Below are positions 8,979 through 18,433 of a stretch of 64,000 nt of DNA, one piece after another (within the stretch, counting starts at the first letter, position 1; the number at the start of each line of letters is the position of its first letter). The stretch is from Clostridium uliginosum (GTDB lineage Bacteria > Bacillota > Clostridia > Clostridiales > Clostridiaceae), in assembly GCF_900112485.1 (NCBI RefSeq), contig NZ_FOMG01000019.1, positions 16,066-80,065 of the forward strand. The letters are read 5' to 3'. The position numbers and the translations under genes were made by a program. Under the pieces are notes generated by a model. The model worked only from the letters and a program-made list of their open reading frames with translations, had not been told where the DNA came from and searched no databases.

Positions 8979-9008
8979 GAAGGGGGATATTTCATATCTT
9001 CCCCCTTT
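8979..9008 (+). terminator. Terminator after the PAP2 gene
   Basis: AGAAGGGGGATAT / ATATCTTCCCCCTTT form a G-C rich stem ending in TTT, 25 bases past the stop. Confidence 0.65.
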
Positions 9009-9025
9009 CACCTATAGCTCATATA

Positions 9026-9220
9026 AAAAGAAATAGGGATATGCATTTACTTAGTATTTCAGAAAATTTCTTGAAGAGTTGTCTATCATTTCAAAACTAA
9101 AAAGTGTTAAACTCGAGATAAATCTCTCAGACAGTAACACTTTTCACCTTTGAAATGATGAAACTCTAACAAGAAATTTTTTAATGAAATACTAAGTAAA
9201 AGGCATATCCCTATTTCTTG
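9026..9220. repeat. Family B hairpin repeat, intact copy
   Basis: Ends AAAAGAAATAGGGATATG and CATATCCCTATTTCTT; oriented opposite to the copy at 3384. It contains the conserved apical strands (ACTGTCTGAG and CGAGTTT on the minus strand) and lacks the family A insertion. It lies ten bases past the 3' end of the ABC ATPase gene and could also end that transcript. Confidence 0.85.
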
Positions 9221-9229
9221 TCTAAAGGC

Positions 9230-9952
9230 TTATAATACTTTAGACAAGAAATCTATTGTTCTTGGATTCTTAGGATTTTTGAATACTTCTTCTGGAGTAC
9301 CTTCTTCTACTATGTTTCCTCCATCCATAAATAGTATTCTATCTCCAACTTCTCTTGCAAATCCCATTTCGTGAGTAACAACTACCATTGTCATTCCTTC
9401 TTTTGCAAGGTCTTTCATAACATTTAACACTTCTCCAACCATTTCTGGATCTAGAGCTGAAGTTGGTTCATCAAATAACATAACATCCGGTTCCATCGCT
9501 AATGCTCTTGCTATTGCTATTCTTTGTTTTTGTCCACCTGATAATGATGATGGATATGCATCTGCTTTATCCTTTAAGCCTACCTTATCTAATAACTCCA
9601 TAGCTTTCTTATTAGCATCTTCATTTGAGATTCCCTTTACTTTTACAGGTGCTAAAATTATGTTTTGTAATACTGTTTTGTGTGGGAATAAGTTAAATTG
9701 TTGAAATACCATACCCATTTTTTCTCTCATTGTATTTATGTTTGTATCTTTTGAAGTTATATCTTTTCCTTCAAATTCAATAACACCTGAAGTTGGTTCT
9801 TCTAGTAAATTAAGACATCTTAAAAATGTACTTTTACCTGAACCTGAAGGTCCAATTACTACAACAACCTCGCCTTTTTCTGTGTGATGATTAATTCCTT
9901 TTAATACTTGATTTTTTCCAAAACTTTTGTGTAAATCTTTAACGTATATCAC
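9230..9952 (-). CDS. Amino acid ABC transporter ATP-binding protein
   Basis: 240 residues, standard for polar amino acid importers (GlnQ/ArtP type). It has Walker [10 protein letters not shown], signature LSGGQKQR, Walker [13 protein letters not shown] and the switch histidine in VVTHEMGFA. It hydrolyses ATP on the inner face of the membrane to drive import. The start overlaps the end of the permease gene by 14 bases, so the two are translationally coupled. It is the last gene of a binding protein-permease-ATPase operon. Confidence 0.95.
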   Translation of the reverse strand: MIYVKDLHKSFGKNQVLKGINHHTEKGEVVVVIGPSGSGKSTFLRCLNLLEEPTSGVIEFEGKDITSKDTNINTMREKMGMVFQQFNLFPHKTVLQNIILAPVKVKGISNEDANKKAMELLDKVGLKDKADAYPSSLSGGQKQRIAIARALAMEPDVMLFDEPTSALDPEMVGEVLNVMKDLAKEGMTMVVVTHEMGFAREVGDRILFMDGGNIVEEGTPEEVFKNPKNPRTIDFLSKVL

Positions 9953-10598
9953 TTATCTTTAGTCTCCTCTCTACATGTCCTAATATTCTTGTTAGTGTGA
10001 AAGTTATTACAAAATAAATAACAGCGGCTACCAATACTGGTTCTAAACCTAAAGCTGTATTTCCTCTTACTATTCCTGCATTGTACATAAGTTCCGCAAC
10101 TCCAATAACTGAAACCATTGATGATTCTTTAATTACTGAAATAAATTCATTTCCAAGTGCGGGTAGAATATTTTTAAATGCTTGAGGTATTACAATGTAA
10201 GTCATTGATAACTTTTGACTCATTCCTAAACTTCTTGCAGCTTCCATTTGACCATTATCAACTGCATCAATTCCAGCTCTAATTATTTCAGAAACATATG
10301 CTGATGAATTTAATGCTAATGCAAATGCACCTACAATCATGTCAGGAAGGTCTATCCCTATTAATCTAGGTAATCCTATATAAATTATATATATTTGAAC
10401 TAAAAGTGGAGTGCCCCTTACAAATTCCACATAAGCTGCTGATATAAAACTTATTGGTTTGAACTTTGAACGTCTTAAAAGGGTTAAACAAAGCCCCATA
10501 ATTGTTCCAAATAATACTGCAAAAAATGCTAGTACTATTGTTATCTCTGCGCCCCTTAAATAATATTCATAGTATTTTCCTAAAAATGTAAAATTCAA
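9939..10598 (-). CDS. Amino acid ABC transporter permease
   Basis: 219 residues with about five membrane helices. The EAA loop that docks the ATPase is visible as [18 protein letters not shown]...[18 protein letters not shown], the His/Glu/Gln family permease signature. A GGAGG-like site precedes the ATG. It forms the membrane channel, probably as a homodimer because only one permease gene is present. A small hairpin (10663-10683) separates it from the binding-protein gene. Confidence 0.93.
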   Translation of the reverse strand: MNFTFLGKYYEYYLRGAEITIVLAFFAVLFGTIMGLCLTLLRRSKFKPISFISAAYVEFVRGTPLLVQIYIIYIGLPRLIGIDLPDMIVGAFALALNSSAYVSEIIRAGIDAVDNGQMEAARSLGMSQKLSMTYIVIPQAFKNILPALGNEFISVIKESSMVSVIGVAELMYNAGIVRGNTALGLEPVLVAAVIYFVITFTLTRILGHVERRLKISDIR

Positions 10599-10662
10599 AT
10601 TTCGTTCCTCCTAGTCATTTCCTTAATATGCAACTTAGATATATATTAGATTAGGCATCTTC

Positions 10663-10683
10663 AAAAACTCCCTAAGGGGTTTT
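10663..10683 (-). terminator. Intercistronic attenuator hairpin
   Basis: On the minus strand AAAACCCCTTAGGGAGTTTTT forms a short stem plus T-run between the binding-protein and permease genes. It could lower expression of the downstream genes relative to the binding protein. A family A end (GGCATCTTC, 10654) overlaps it. Confidence 0.55.
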
Positions 10684-10712
10684 ATCCTCCATTATTAGTT
10701 ATTAATTACTAA

Positions 10713-11516
10713 TTAATCTACTAAGTTGTTTGCTTCTATTACAAATTGTTCTATCTTTTTTTCATCTTGTAATTTCTTTATTGTTTTATTTATTTCAGCT
10801 TTTAATTCATCTGAACCTTTTTTCATAGCAATTGCTGATCCACCTTCTTCATCTTTTAAAACTACTGATGTTAATGCTATATCAGAATTCTTTTCAACAT
10901 TATATTTAGCAACTGGTAATTCTACTAAAATTGCATCCACTTTATTATTTTTTAAGTCTAACACTAAATCTGTAACTTTTGCTAATGATTTAAGTTGTGC
11001 ATCTGGAACACTTTTCTTTGCAAGAGCTTCTTGTATTGAACCTTTTTGAACCCCAATCTTCTTACCTTTTAAATCATCAATTGATTTAATCTTGCCTTCT
11101 TCTCCAGCTTTAACTATAAAACCATGTTCTGCATTATAATATATGTCTGAAAAATCTGCATTTTCTTTTCTTTCTGCTGTTGGTGTCATTCCTGCAAATA
11201 CCATATCAACTTTCTTAGCTTGAAGTGCCACTAATAATCCATCAAAATCCATATCATTAACTTCAAGTTCTACTCCTAAGTCTTTTGCAAGTTCTTTTGC
11301 AATTGAGATATCAAATCCTACAATTTGATCTTTTCCATCTATTTCTTTATGAAATTCATATGGTGGATAATCAGCACTTGTGCCAACTACAAGTTTACCT
11401 TTTGCTTTAATTGCATCTAATGCAGTTGATTTATTGCCTGCACATCCTACTATACTTATTGCAATAGTCCCAATTGCTACAATCATTCCTAGTTTTTTTA
11501 ATAATCCTTTATTCAT
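10713..11516 (-). CDS. Amino acid ABC transporter substrate-binding lipoprotein
   Basis: 267 residues. A lipoprotein signal peptide ends at Cys25 (SIVGCAG), so the protein is anchored on the outer face of the membrane. The mature part is a family 3 solute-binding protein (KLVVGTSADYPPYEF, GFDISIAKELAKDLG, MVFAGMTPTAERKENADFS). These proteins bind polar or basic amino acids or cystine; the exact ligand is not readable. First gene of the three-gene importer. A long family A element fills the upstream gap. Confidence 0.92.
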   Translation of the reverse strand: MNKGLLKKLGMIVAIGTIAISIVGCAGNKSTALDAIKAKGKLVVGTSADYPPYEFHKEIDGKDQIVGFDISIAKELAKDLGVELEVNDMDFDGLLVALQAKKVDMVFAGMTPTAERKENADFSDIYYNAEHGFIVKAGEEGKIKSIDDLKGKKIGVQKGSIQEALAKKSVPDAQLKSLAKVTDLVLDLKNNKVDAILVELPVAKYNVEKNSDIALTSVVLKDEEGGSAIAMKKGSDELKAEINKTIKKLQDEKKIEQFVIEANNLVD

Positions 11517-11550
11517 TGATTTATTCCTCCTAATTATTTATTATAATTTA

Positions 11551-11792
11551 GGCCTATTCAAGAAAATAACGAGTCAGTATGCTAGTCTGTTTTTTTGTCA
11601 TACTGCATCTGTAGTATGAGTCCATAGCCTGATATGCATTAATACTATCTTCTTACCCTTACATAAAGTGAAACTTTTCAGGTGGAATTTTATACTCCAG
11701 ATGAATTTAGTTGAACTTATACCATCAAGGGCACCTCGTCTTAAGACAAAATATACGGCATATATTTGACTTGTTATTTTCTTTCATGTACC
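11551..11792. mobile_element. Family A element with an extra internal segment (242 bp)
   Basis: Begins GGCCTATTCAAGAAAATAAC, ends TTATTTTCTTTCATGTACC, flanked by TTA/TTA. Compared with other copies it has about 75 extra bases (near 11650-11735) containing their own imperfect hairpin (TTCAGGTGGA / TCCAGATGAA), probably another element nested inside. It fills most of the 390-base gap upstream of the ABC operon; 11793-11907 is plain AT-rich sequence. Confidence 0.75.
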
Positions 11793-11907
11793 TTATCCGT
11801 TTCTACTATAGTATAATTATACAATAGAAACTAATAATTATGCAATAAAAATTGTATAATTATTAAATATTTAAAATAAAAAATTAAATTTATACTAATA
11901 CCTAGGA

Positions 11908-14019
11908 TTATTGTTTCCTAATTACTGAAAGTCTATGCAATGCTCTAGTGCACATAATATATTTTACTAATGATTGTATTTCATCTTTTTCCACAACTAT
12001 TACTCCATCAAATTCTAGTCCTTTTGCAAGGTATGCTGGAATTAATACTCTTCCACCTTTGTATAATACATCTTCATTTTCAAAACTTTGAATGCTAATT
12101 TTTTGTTTAAGCATAGATGAAATTTCTCTTAATTCTTTCTTTCCATTAAAAATTACTGCAATATTCTCAAGACCTTCTTCTTCATAATCTTCAATTATTG
12201 AAATAAGTGTATCTGTAAATTCCTCATCTGAAAAAGTTTCTTCTTCTATTATAGGCTCACCATTTCTAACTAAAGGTATTATTTTATCTTCTTTTAAGAA
12301 CTTAGTTGCATATTCCATTATTTGTTGAGTAGATCTATAACTTTTAGTTAATGAGTATTCTTTTACTTCTACTTTTGATTTATCTTTATTAAATAATTCT
12401 TGAAGATTAAGCATTGCAGGTTCTTCCTCTAGCTCAATTAATCTTTGATTAGAATCTCCAACTATTGTGTAACTCTTACACCCTGTTAGCTCTTTTATAA
12501 CTTCAAATTGTATAATACTATAATCTTGAGCTTCATCTATTACAATATGTTTTACATCTTCTTTAATTTTTTTACCATCTAATTTAATCATTAGATATAG
12601 TATCCCTGACAAATCCATGTATCCTAATTCTTGAGTATTAGTTAAATTTTTATATAAATCTATAATACATTCATGGTTAATCCATTTATCTAATTCTTCT
12701 CTTGAAGTTATAACATGTCTTACTATCTCTCTTACTTTCATTCTTCTTAAATACTCTAAATTGACTGTTTCAATATCTACCTCATCTTTTGTTAATGCTG
12801 CTATCTTTTCCTTCATTTCTTCATTTAATTTATATACAACTTCATCTCTCTTATCCTTAATCTTTGAGATAAGTACTCTTTTTATCTTTTCGCTTCTTCT
12901 AAACAAAGGCATGTATTTATAGTGAAGGTTAAATAAGTCTTCTATTTCTTTAATTCCAACAATTTCTTCTCCATTGAAATTCACTGATTTTATATTAAAA
13001 TAATTCTTATTTAAATCCTCTGCACCTTTATTTAATAAATCTAAAAAGTTTCTTGAGCTCTTGTATTTATATTCTTTAAGTGCTTCTTTATCTCCGTTCA
13101 TAGCATCTTCTATATAACTTCCAAAACTTTTTATCTTTTGATTTTCTATATCTAATTCTCTTTTCGCAAAATTTTCAAAAGTAAATTGTTTTATTCCACC
13201 TTCACCTAGTGATGGCAATACTTGAGCTATATAATCCATAAAGATATCATTTGGCCCAAAAATTAATACCTTGTCTCCAAATTGTTTTCTGAAATTATAA
13301 AGTAAATAAGATATTCTATGAAGTGCAATTGTAGTCTTACCCGAACCTGCAACTCCATTTACAACTACAACTTTATTCTTATCTTCTCTTATAATTTCAT
13401 CTTGCTCTGATTGTATAGTCATAACTATATCTTTTAATTTATCTGATGAATTTTCAGTTAATATCATTTGGAGTATCTCATCTTTAACATCAACCGCTGA
13501 ATCAAATAATCCTTTAAGCTCTCCCTTTTTAACTATAATTTGTCTTCTTGATAATATACTAGCCTTCATTTCTCCACTAGGACAAATATAACTTGATTCT
13601 CCTAAATTCCCCTTATAAAATAATGATGAAATTGGAGCTCTCCAATCCACTATAATAGGTTCAGATCCATCCTCTAAAGTTAGTCCATATCTTCCTATAT
13701 AAAGTTCTTCTGGAAGATTACCTTCTTCCATAAAACTTATTTTACCAAAGTAAGGTGCTTCTTTAAGGCTAGTAAATTCAATAAGTCTCTTATCTATTGT
13801 CTTATAGGCCTCTTCTTTAATATAATTTTCATGATCAAAATAATCTATAATTTGATCTTCGTCATCTTTATATTCTTCAATAAATTTTTTTCTAGATTCA
13901 AGTATATACTTTGCTACATCTTTTCTTCTTTCTAAGTACATAAGTATTTCTTTACTAAGAATATTTAAAACTTCTTGTAATTTATTTTGTTCTGTTAAAA
14001 AATCCATTTCTTGATTCAA
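11908..14019 (-). CDS. helD: HelD-type UvrD-like helicase/ATPase
   Basis: 703 residues. The N-terminal 40-100 residues are charged and coiled-coil-like. The Walker A motif NGVAGSGKTT is near 221-230, the Walker B is HIVIDEAQDYS, and a superfamily 1 C-terminal half includes SYRSTQQIMEYA. The layout (long N-terminal arm, helicase domain split by an insertion) matches HelD, which binds RNA polymerase and frees stalled complexes. The gene stands alone, bounded upstream by a family A element. Relation to UvrD/PcrA is clear; the HelD call rests on length and the N-terminal arm. Confidence 0.85.
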   Translation of the reverse strand: MNQEMDFLTEQNKLQEVLNILSKEILMYLERRKDVAKYILESRKKFIEEYKDDEDQIIDYFDHENYIKEEAYKTIDKRLIEFTSLKEAPYFGKISFMEEGNLPEELYIGRYGLTLEDGSEPIIVDWRAPISSLFYKGNLGESSYICPSGEMKASILSRRQIIVKKGELKGLFDSAVDVKDEILQMILTENSSDKLKDIVMTIQSEQDEIIREDKNKVVVVNGVAGSGKTTIALHRISYLLYNFRKQFGDKVLIFGPNDIFMDYIAQVLPSLGEGGIKQFTFENFAKRELDIENQKIKSFGSYIEDAMNGDKEALKEYKYKSSRNFLDLLNKGAEDLNKNYFNIKSVNFNGEEIVGIKEIEDLFNLHYKYMPLFRRSEKIKRVLISKIKDKRDEVVYKLNEEMKEKIAALTKDEVDIETVNLEYLRRMKVREIVRHVITSREELDKWINHECIIDLYKNLTNTQELGYMDLSGILYLMIKLDGKKIKEDVKHIVIDEAQDYSIIQFEVIKELTGCKSYTIVGDSNQRLIELEEEPAMLNLQELFNKDKSKVEVKEYSLTKSYRSTQQIMEYATKFLKEDKIIPLVRNGEPIIEEETFSDEEFTDTLISIIEDYEEEGLENIAVIFNGKKELREISSMLKQKISIQSFENEDVLYKGGRVLIPAYLAKGLEFDGVIVVEKDEIQSLVKYIMCTRALHRLSVIRKQ

Positions 14020-14052
14020 AATAACTTTATCCCCTCTACATACATTTTATTA

Positions 14053-14110
14053 GGCACATGAAAGAAAATAATAGACATGCATACTGGTCTATTATTTTTT
14101 TGAATGTGCC
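14053..14110. mobile_element. Family A element, short form (58 bp)
   Basis: GGCACATGAAAGAAAATAAT to ATTATTTTTTTGAATGTGCC, with arms extending through AATAATAGAC/GTCTATTATT; flanked by TTA/TTA. A near-minimal hairpin form. Confidence 0.85.
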
Positions 14111-14154
14111 TTAATTCTGAATTGTATACTAATCTTTGACTATTTCCTTAATTT

Positions 14155-14203
14155 AGAAATAGAGATATGATTGCTAAATGGGATCAATCATGTCTCTATT
14201 TCT
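14155..14203 (-). terminator. Hairpin after ftsH, family B-like ends
   Basis: AGAAATAGAGATATGATTG pairs with CAATCATGTCTCTATTTCT around an 11-base loop. The arm sequence resembles the outer ends of family B. Its position 40 bases after the ftsH stop suits a terminator. Confidence 0.6.
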
Positions 14204-14241
14204 TTAAATATGACTTATACTATTTTTTTGAATATGTCTTA

Positions 14242-16299
14242 TTATTCTTCACTGTTAGAGGCATCTATAGCATCATTTAGAGTTTTATCTAGATTTGATC
14301 CTGCTTCTATTTTTACTCCTACTGTTTTTAAAAACTCTGCTTTTTCTTTTTCCTCATTTGCTTTTTTTAATTGGTCTATCTCTTCTTGTTTTTTTCGTTG
14401 TTTTTCTTTTTGTTCCTCATTTTTTTGTTCTCTTTCTTTATCTTTCTTATCCTTCTGTTCTTTCATGTCTGGATACTTTTCATAAATAAATCCCATAAAT
14501 TCATCACCAAAAAGAGTTTCTTTTTCTAAAATTACATTAGATATTGTATCTAATAAATCTCTATTTTCTCTAAGAATTTCTCTAGCTTTATCATGCGCGG
14601 ATTTTATTATTTTTAATGTTTCCTGATCCAACAATGTTGACGTTTCTTCACTACAATTTCTCACAGCTCTACCATCTAAGTATCTGTTTTGAATTGATTC
14701 AAGTGCCATCATATCAAATTTATCACTCATACCATATACAGAAACCATACTTCTAGCTGATTGAGTAGCTCTTTCTATATCATTTGAAGCTCCTGTTGAA
14801 ACCACATTAAATACTTCTTCTTCAGCTGATCTTCCACCTAGCATAACTGTAATTTGGTTCATTAAATCTTCTTTCGAAATCAAATATTTTTCTTCTTCTG
14901 GAAGTTGCATAGTATATCCTAGCGCTCCCATAGTTCTAGGAACTATAGTTATTTTATGAACTGGATCTGTTCCCTCAAGTAACGTTGCAACTAAAGCATG
15001 ACCTACTTCATGGAATGCTACTAATTCTTTTTCCTTTGAAGAAAGAATTCTATCTTTCTTTTCCTTACCTGCAATTATTACTTCAACAGCATCTCTTAAG
15101 TCTTCTTGAAGTACAACTTTTCTTCTAGTTCTTACCGCTCTTAAAGCTGCTTCATTTACTATATTCGCAAGATCTGCTCCTACTGCACCAGGAGTTCCTT
15201 TTGCTATCTCTACAAGATCTACATCTTCTCCAAGATGTACATTTTTTGCATGGACTTTTAATATAGCTTCTCTGCCTTTAAAATCTGGTCTATCTACTAT
15301 AACTCTTCTATCAAATCTACCTGGTCTTAAAAGAGCTTTATCTAAAATTTCAGGTCTATTAGTAGCTCCAAGTAAAACTACTCCTTTTGATGGATCAAAT
15401 CCATCCATCTCTGCAAGTAATTGATTTAAAGTTTGTTCTCTTTCATCATTACTTTGCATTTGATTATCTCTACTCTTACCTATTGCATCTATTTCATCTA
15501 TAAAAACTATACAAGGGGCTTTTGCTACTGCATCTTTAAATAATTCTCTAACTCTTGAAGCTCCAACTCCAACAAACATTTCAACAAAGCTTGAACCTGA
15601 TAAAGAGAAAAATGGCACCTTTGCTTCTCCTGCAACAGCTCTTGCAATAAGAGTTTTTCCTGTTCCTGGAGGTCCTACAAGTAATACTCCCTTAGGTAAT
15701 TTTGCTCCTATTTCTGTATACTTACCTGGACAATTTAAAAAATCTATAACTTCTTTTAATGATTCCTTAGCTTCTTCTTGCCCTGCAACATCTTCAAATG
15801 TTACTCCTATTTCATTTTCTATATATACTTTAGCATTATTTTTGCCGATACCCATGATACCGCCACCCATGCCGCCTCCGCCATTTCCCATTTTAGCAAA
15901 TATGAATTTCCAAATGAAAAAGAATGCTACCATAGGTAAAATCCAACTAAGAGCAAAATCCATAAGTGGTGTCTTTTTAGGACTTGTTCCTTTAAATATT
16001 ATCTCTGGATGTTGTTGTAATGTAGATATTAATTTTTCATCATTAACATTTCCTGTATATAAAGTTTTATCTTTAAATTCACTATTCTCTGTAGGCGTTA
16101 TTATTAAGTTTTCATTTGTAATAACAACCTTTGAAATTTCTTTATTTGCTATCATGTCTGAAAATTCATTATATGTAATTTCTTTAGTCGTAGCTGCTTC
16201 TTTTACATAATTAGCAGTCATTATAAACATAAATACCATTATGAAATATATAATCATAGTGGTATATCTTTTTTTCTTATTTTTGTTATTGCCTTTCAT
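14242..16299 (-). CDS. ftsH: ATP-dependent zinc metalloprotease FtsH
   Basis: 685 residues from the chosen ATG (AAGGGATGA upstream); the open frame itself extends to 16350. Two membrane segments (about 15-30 and 120-137) bracket an extracytoplasmic domain. Then come a Gly/Met-rich linker, an AAA domain (Walker A GPPGTGKT 209-216, Walker [12 protein letters not shown], the ATNRPEILD segment, arginine finger region [10 protein letters not shown]) and the zinc site HEVGH (430-434). FtsH extracts and degrades membrane and cytosolic proteins. The C-terminal 70 residues are a strongly charged Lys/Glu/Gln run. It is not next to the tilS-hpt genes, the usual place for the housekeeping copy, so it may be a second paralogue. 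Confidence 0.93.
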   Translation of the reverse strand: MKGNNKNKKKRYTTMIIYFIMVFMFIMTANYVKEAATTKEITYNEFSDMIANKEISKVVITNENLIITPTENSEFKDKTLYTGNVNDEKLISTLQQHPEIIFKGTSPKKTPLMDFALSWILPMVAFFFIWKFIFAKMGNGGGGMGGGIMGIGKNNAKVYIENEIGVTFEDVAGQEEAKESLKEVIDFLNCPGKYTEIGAKLPKGVLLVGPPGTGKTLIARAVAGEAKVPFFSLSGSSFVEMFVGVGASRVRELFKDAVAKAPCIVFIDEIDAIGKSRDNQMQSNDEREQTLNQLLAEMDGFDPSKGVVLLGATNRPEILDKALLRPGRFDRRVIVDRPDFKGREAILKVHAKNVHLGEDVDLVEIAKGTPGAVGADLANIVNEAALRAVRTRRKVVLQEDLRDAVEVIIAGKEKKDRILSSKEKELVAFHEVGHALVATLLEGTDPVHKITIVPRTMGALGYTMQLPEEEKYLISKEDLMNQITVMLGGRSAEEEVFNVVSTGASNDIERATQSARSMVSVYGMSDKFDMMALESIQNRYLDGRAVRNCSEETSTLLDQETLKIIKSAHDKAREILRENRDLLDTISNVILEKETLFGDEFMGFIYEKYPDMKEQKDKKDKEREQKNEEQKEKQRKKQEEIDQLKKANEEKEKAEFLKTVGVKIEAGSNLDKTLNDAIDASNSEE

Positions 16300-16382
16300 C
16301 AAATCATCCCTTCTCTCAAGCTGTGTCCATATATTGTTAGATTTAAACATTATAATTATGTTCTTTAAAATGCCTTAACAAA

Positions 16383-16601
16383 TTATTTCCACATATTTTT
16401 CATCATGTCGTGTGTTTTATCTTTTCTATTTATTGTTAAATCATTATCAACAATAAATGTATCTCCTTTATTAATTAAAATATCTCCTTCTTTTGGAGTT
16501 CCTTTAATTTCTGAAACTGATATCCTTAACATATCACCATTATAGCATTCAAGTATTGCATACATTCCTTCAATTCTGTCTATTATATATTTATTTCCCA
16601 T
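16383..16601 (-). CDS. DUF3006-like small protein
   Basis: 72 residues (MGNKYIIDRIEGMYAILECY...). The pattern of an N-terminal strand pair followed by GDILINKGDTFIVDN resembles DUF3006, small clostridial proteins of unknown function. GTGGGTAGGAT precedes the ATG. It lies 83 bases upstream of ftsH on the same strand and may share its transcript. Confidence 0.65.
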   Translation of the reverse strand: MGNKYIIDRIEGMYAILECYNGDMLRISVSEIKGTPKEGDILINKGDTFIVDNDLTINRKDKTHDMMKNMWK

Positions 16602-16747
16602 ATCCTACCCACTCCCCACTTCAATATACAAAACTAACACTATACAACTGACAATTATCATTAAGGTATATCCAAATAAATAACTAAAACTCCTTTGAAG
16701 CTTTATCCCCCATTTTTTATTGTACATTGTCAATTTATTAACTATTC

Positions 16748-16802
16748 GGCATATTCAAAAAAATAACAAGTTCGTATGCTAGTCTATTTTGTGTCATATG
16801 CC
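16748..16802. mobile_element. Family A element, internally deleted (55 bp)
   Basis: GGCATATTCAAAAAAATAAC... to GTCATATGCC; flanks TTC and TTA, so the target repeat has one mismatch. Confidence 0.65.
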
Positions 16803-16860
16803 TTATTCATTGTAATAGCTTATCTAAATAGTATACCATAATAATTAAAAATAAATCTTT

Positions 16861-17574
16861 CTATTTAAGACTTCCAAAATCTTTTATTGGCCAAAATTTA
16901 ATTTGAGCTTTTCCTTTTATGTCACTCTCATCTATATATGGATTTATCCATTTTCTTGCATCATTTGAACGTATTCTGTTATCTCCTAAAAAGAAATATT
17001 TATTAGCTGGTACATCAAAAATACCATCATAATGTTCATTATTTTTTACATAATCTTCTTTTATGTCTTTTCCATTTATATTAACTACTCCATCTTTTAT
17101 TTCAATATGATCTCCTGGTAATCCTATTACTCTTTTTATTACTGTTTCATGAAGTTCATCAGAATAAAATACTACAATATTTCCTCTATTAATTTTACTT
17201 AAATCATAAACTCTAGTTACAAATAACTTATCTCCAATATTTAAAGTTGGAACCATAGATTCACTTGGAATATAAACATTATATACTAAAAATTTGTTTA
17301 TTAAAAAAGCAATTGCTAATGCTGCAAATATTGGAATTATCCACTCTTTAAAAAAACTTCCAGTCTTATTGGGTAGCTTTTTTTGTACTCTAACATTGTT
17401 ATTATCTTTAACATTGTTATCAATTTCTTTTAAATCCTTGTTATCATCTTTAACATTATTGTTAATTTCTTTTGAATCCTTGTCATTATCTTTAATATCA
17501 TTATCAATTTCTTTTAAATCTCTGTTATCATCTTTAATATTATTGTCAATTTCTTTTGAATCCTTGTTACACAT
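16861..17574 (-). CDS. lepB: Signal peptidase I with a repetitive N-terminal extension
   Basis: 237 residues. One membrane segment (about 78-98) is followed by the catalytic serine motif PSESMVPTL (Ser106) and the lysine motif KRVIGLPGD (Lys147), then GDNRIRSNDAR. It cleaves signal peptides from secreted proteins on the outer face of the membrane. The first 61 residues are unusual: about four copies of a 14-residue Asp/Asn/Lys repeat (KEIDNNIKDDNRDL and variants), which would stay in the cytoplasm. A second, shorter signal peptidase gene lies directly upstream, so the pair probably arose by tandem duplication. Confidence 0.92.
   Translation of the reverse strand: MCNKDSKEIDNNIKDDNRDLKEIDNDIKDNDKDSKEINNNVKDDNKDLKEIDNNVKDNNNVRVQKKLPNKTGSFFKEWIIPIFAALAIAFLINKFLVYNVYIPSESMVPTLNIGDKLFVTRVYDLSKINRGNIVVFYSDELHETVIKRVIGLPGDHIEIKDGVVNINGKDIKEDYVKNNEHYDGIFDVPANKYFFLGDNRIRSNDARKWINPYIDESDIKGKAQIKFWPIKDFGSLK
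17414..17556 (-). repeat. 42-bp tandem repeat inside a signal peptidase gene
   Basis: About 3.5 to 4 copies of a 42-base unit encoding the 14-residue KEIDNN.KD.N.DL repeat; likely variable in copy number. Confidence 0.85.
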
Positions 17575-17680
17575 TAAATCTTTCTCCTCTTATATCAATG
17601 TACTTCAATGTACATTGTAAAGTATCAATTTATTAATCATTGTACATTGGTTATATTATAATTAATTATCAATTTAGTGT

Positions 17681-18199
17681 TTATTTATACATTTGAAAGT
17701 CATTTAATGGATATATTTTTATTTTAGCTTTTCCTTCTATTTTATCTCCTTCTATATATGGATCTTTCCAACACCTAGAATCATCTGATCTATCTCTATT
17801 GTCTCCTAAAAAGAAATATTCTCCTTCTGGAACATCAAAAGTTCCACTGTAATGATCATTATTTTTCACATATGGTTCTTCTAACATTTCTCCATTTCTC
17901 CATACAACACCATTTTTTATCTCTATATGATCTCCTGAAATTCCTATTAATCTTTTTATAAGCGTTGCCTTTAGTTCATCTGATTGAAAAATTACAATAT
18001 CTCCTCTTTGTAAGTTTTCCGGATTATGCACTCTTGTCGCAATAAGTCTATCCTTTACTCCTAATGTTGGAATCATAGAGCCACTAGTAATCCATACACT
18101 ATAAATTAGAAATTTCCATAATAATAATCCTATAACAACAGCAGCTATTATTGTTGGTGCCCATTCTTTAACAAATCCTTTTTTGCTACTATCCTCCAT
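17681..18199 (-). CDS. lepB: Signal peptidase I
   Basis: 172 residues, the usual compact Gram-positive form. A membrane segment at 13-35, catalytic Ser41 in TSGSMIPTL, Lys82 in IKRLIGISGD, and the GDNRDRSDDSR box. Very similar over its whole length to the catalytic part of the enzyme encoded just downstream at 16861, but without the repetitive extension. A GGAAGGTGGAAATG ribosome binding site fixes the start. Confidence 0.94.
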   Translation of the reverse strand: MEDSSKKGFVKEWAPTIIAAVVIGLLLWKFLIYSVWITSGSMIPTLGVKDRLIATRVHNPENLQRGDIVIFQSDELKATLIKRLIGISGDHIEIKNGVVWRNGEMLEEPYVKNNDHYSGTFDVPEGEYFFLGDNRDRSDDSRCWKDPYIEGDKIEGKAKIKIYPLNDFQMYK

Positions 18200-18249
18200 C
18201 TCATTTCCACCTTCCTATATTATAATCAATATAATAATATAAAATATAT

Positions 18250-18285
18250 ATCGCATTTTTGACTAGTTATTTTATTTCATATGCC
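18250..18285. repeat. Family A right-half fragment
   Basis: GACTAGTTATTTTATTTCATATGCC followed by TAA; the left half is missing. Confidence 0.5.
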
Positions 18286-18320
18286 TAAGTATATCATTTT
18301 TTTATTTAAATTACCTTATG

Positions 18321-18354
18321 AAAAAAAATATGCACCAAACATTTTTGGCACATA
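18321..18354 (-). terminator. Terminator after lysA
   Basis: On the minus strand TATGTGCCAAA / TTTGGTGCATA form a stem with an AATG loop, followed by eight T. It lies 80 bases past the lysA stop. Confidence 0.85.
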
Positions 18355-18433
18355 CCTCTTTTTTATATATTATATCTTGGGAAAGAATATTAATAAAAAG
18401 CTTTTTTAATTTATAAAAACATAATATTTTTAG

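Noticed and set aside
11908..14019. UvrD/PcrA repair helicase
   Set aside because: Length, long N-terminal arm and split helicase layout fit HelD better.
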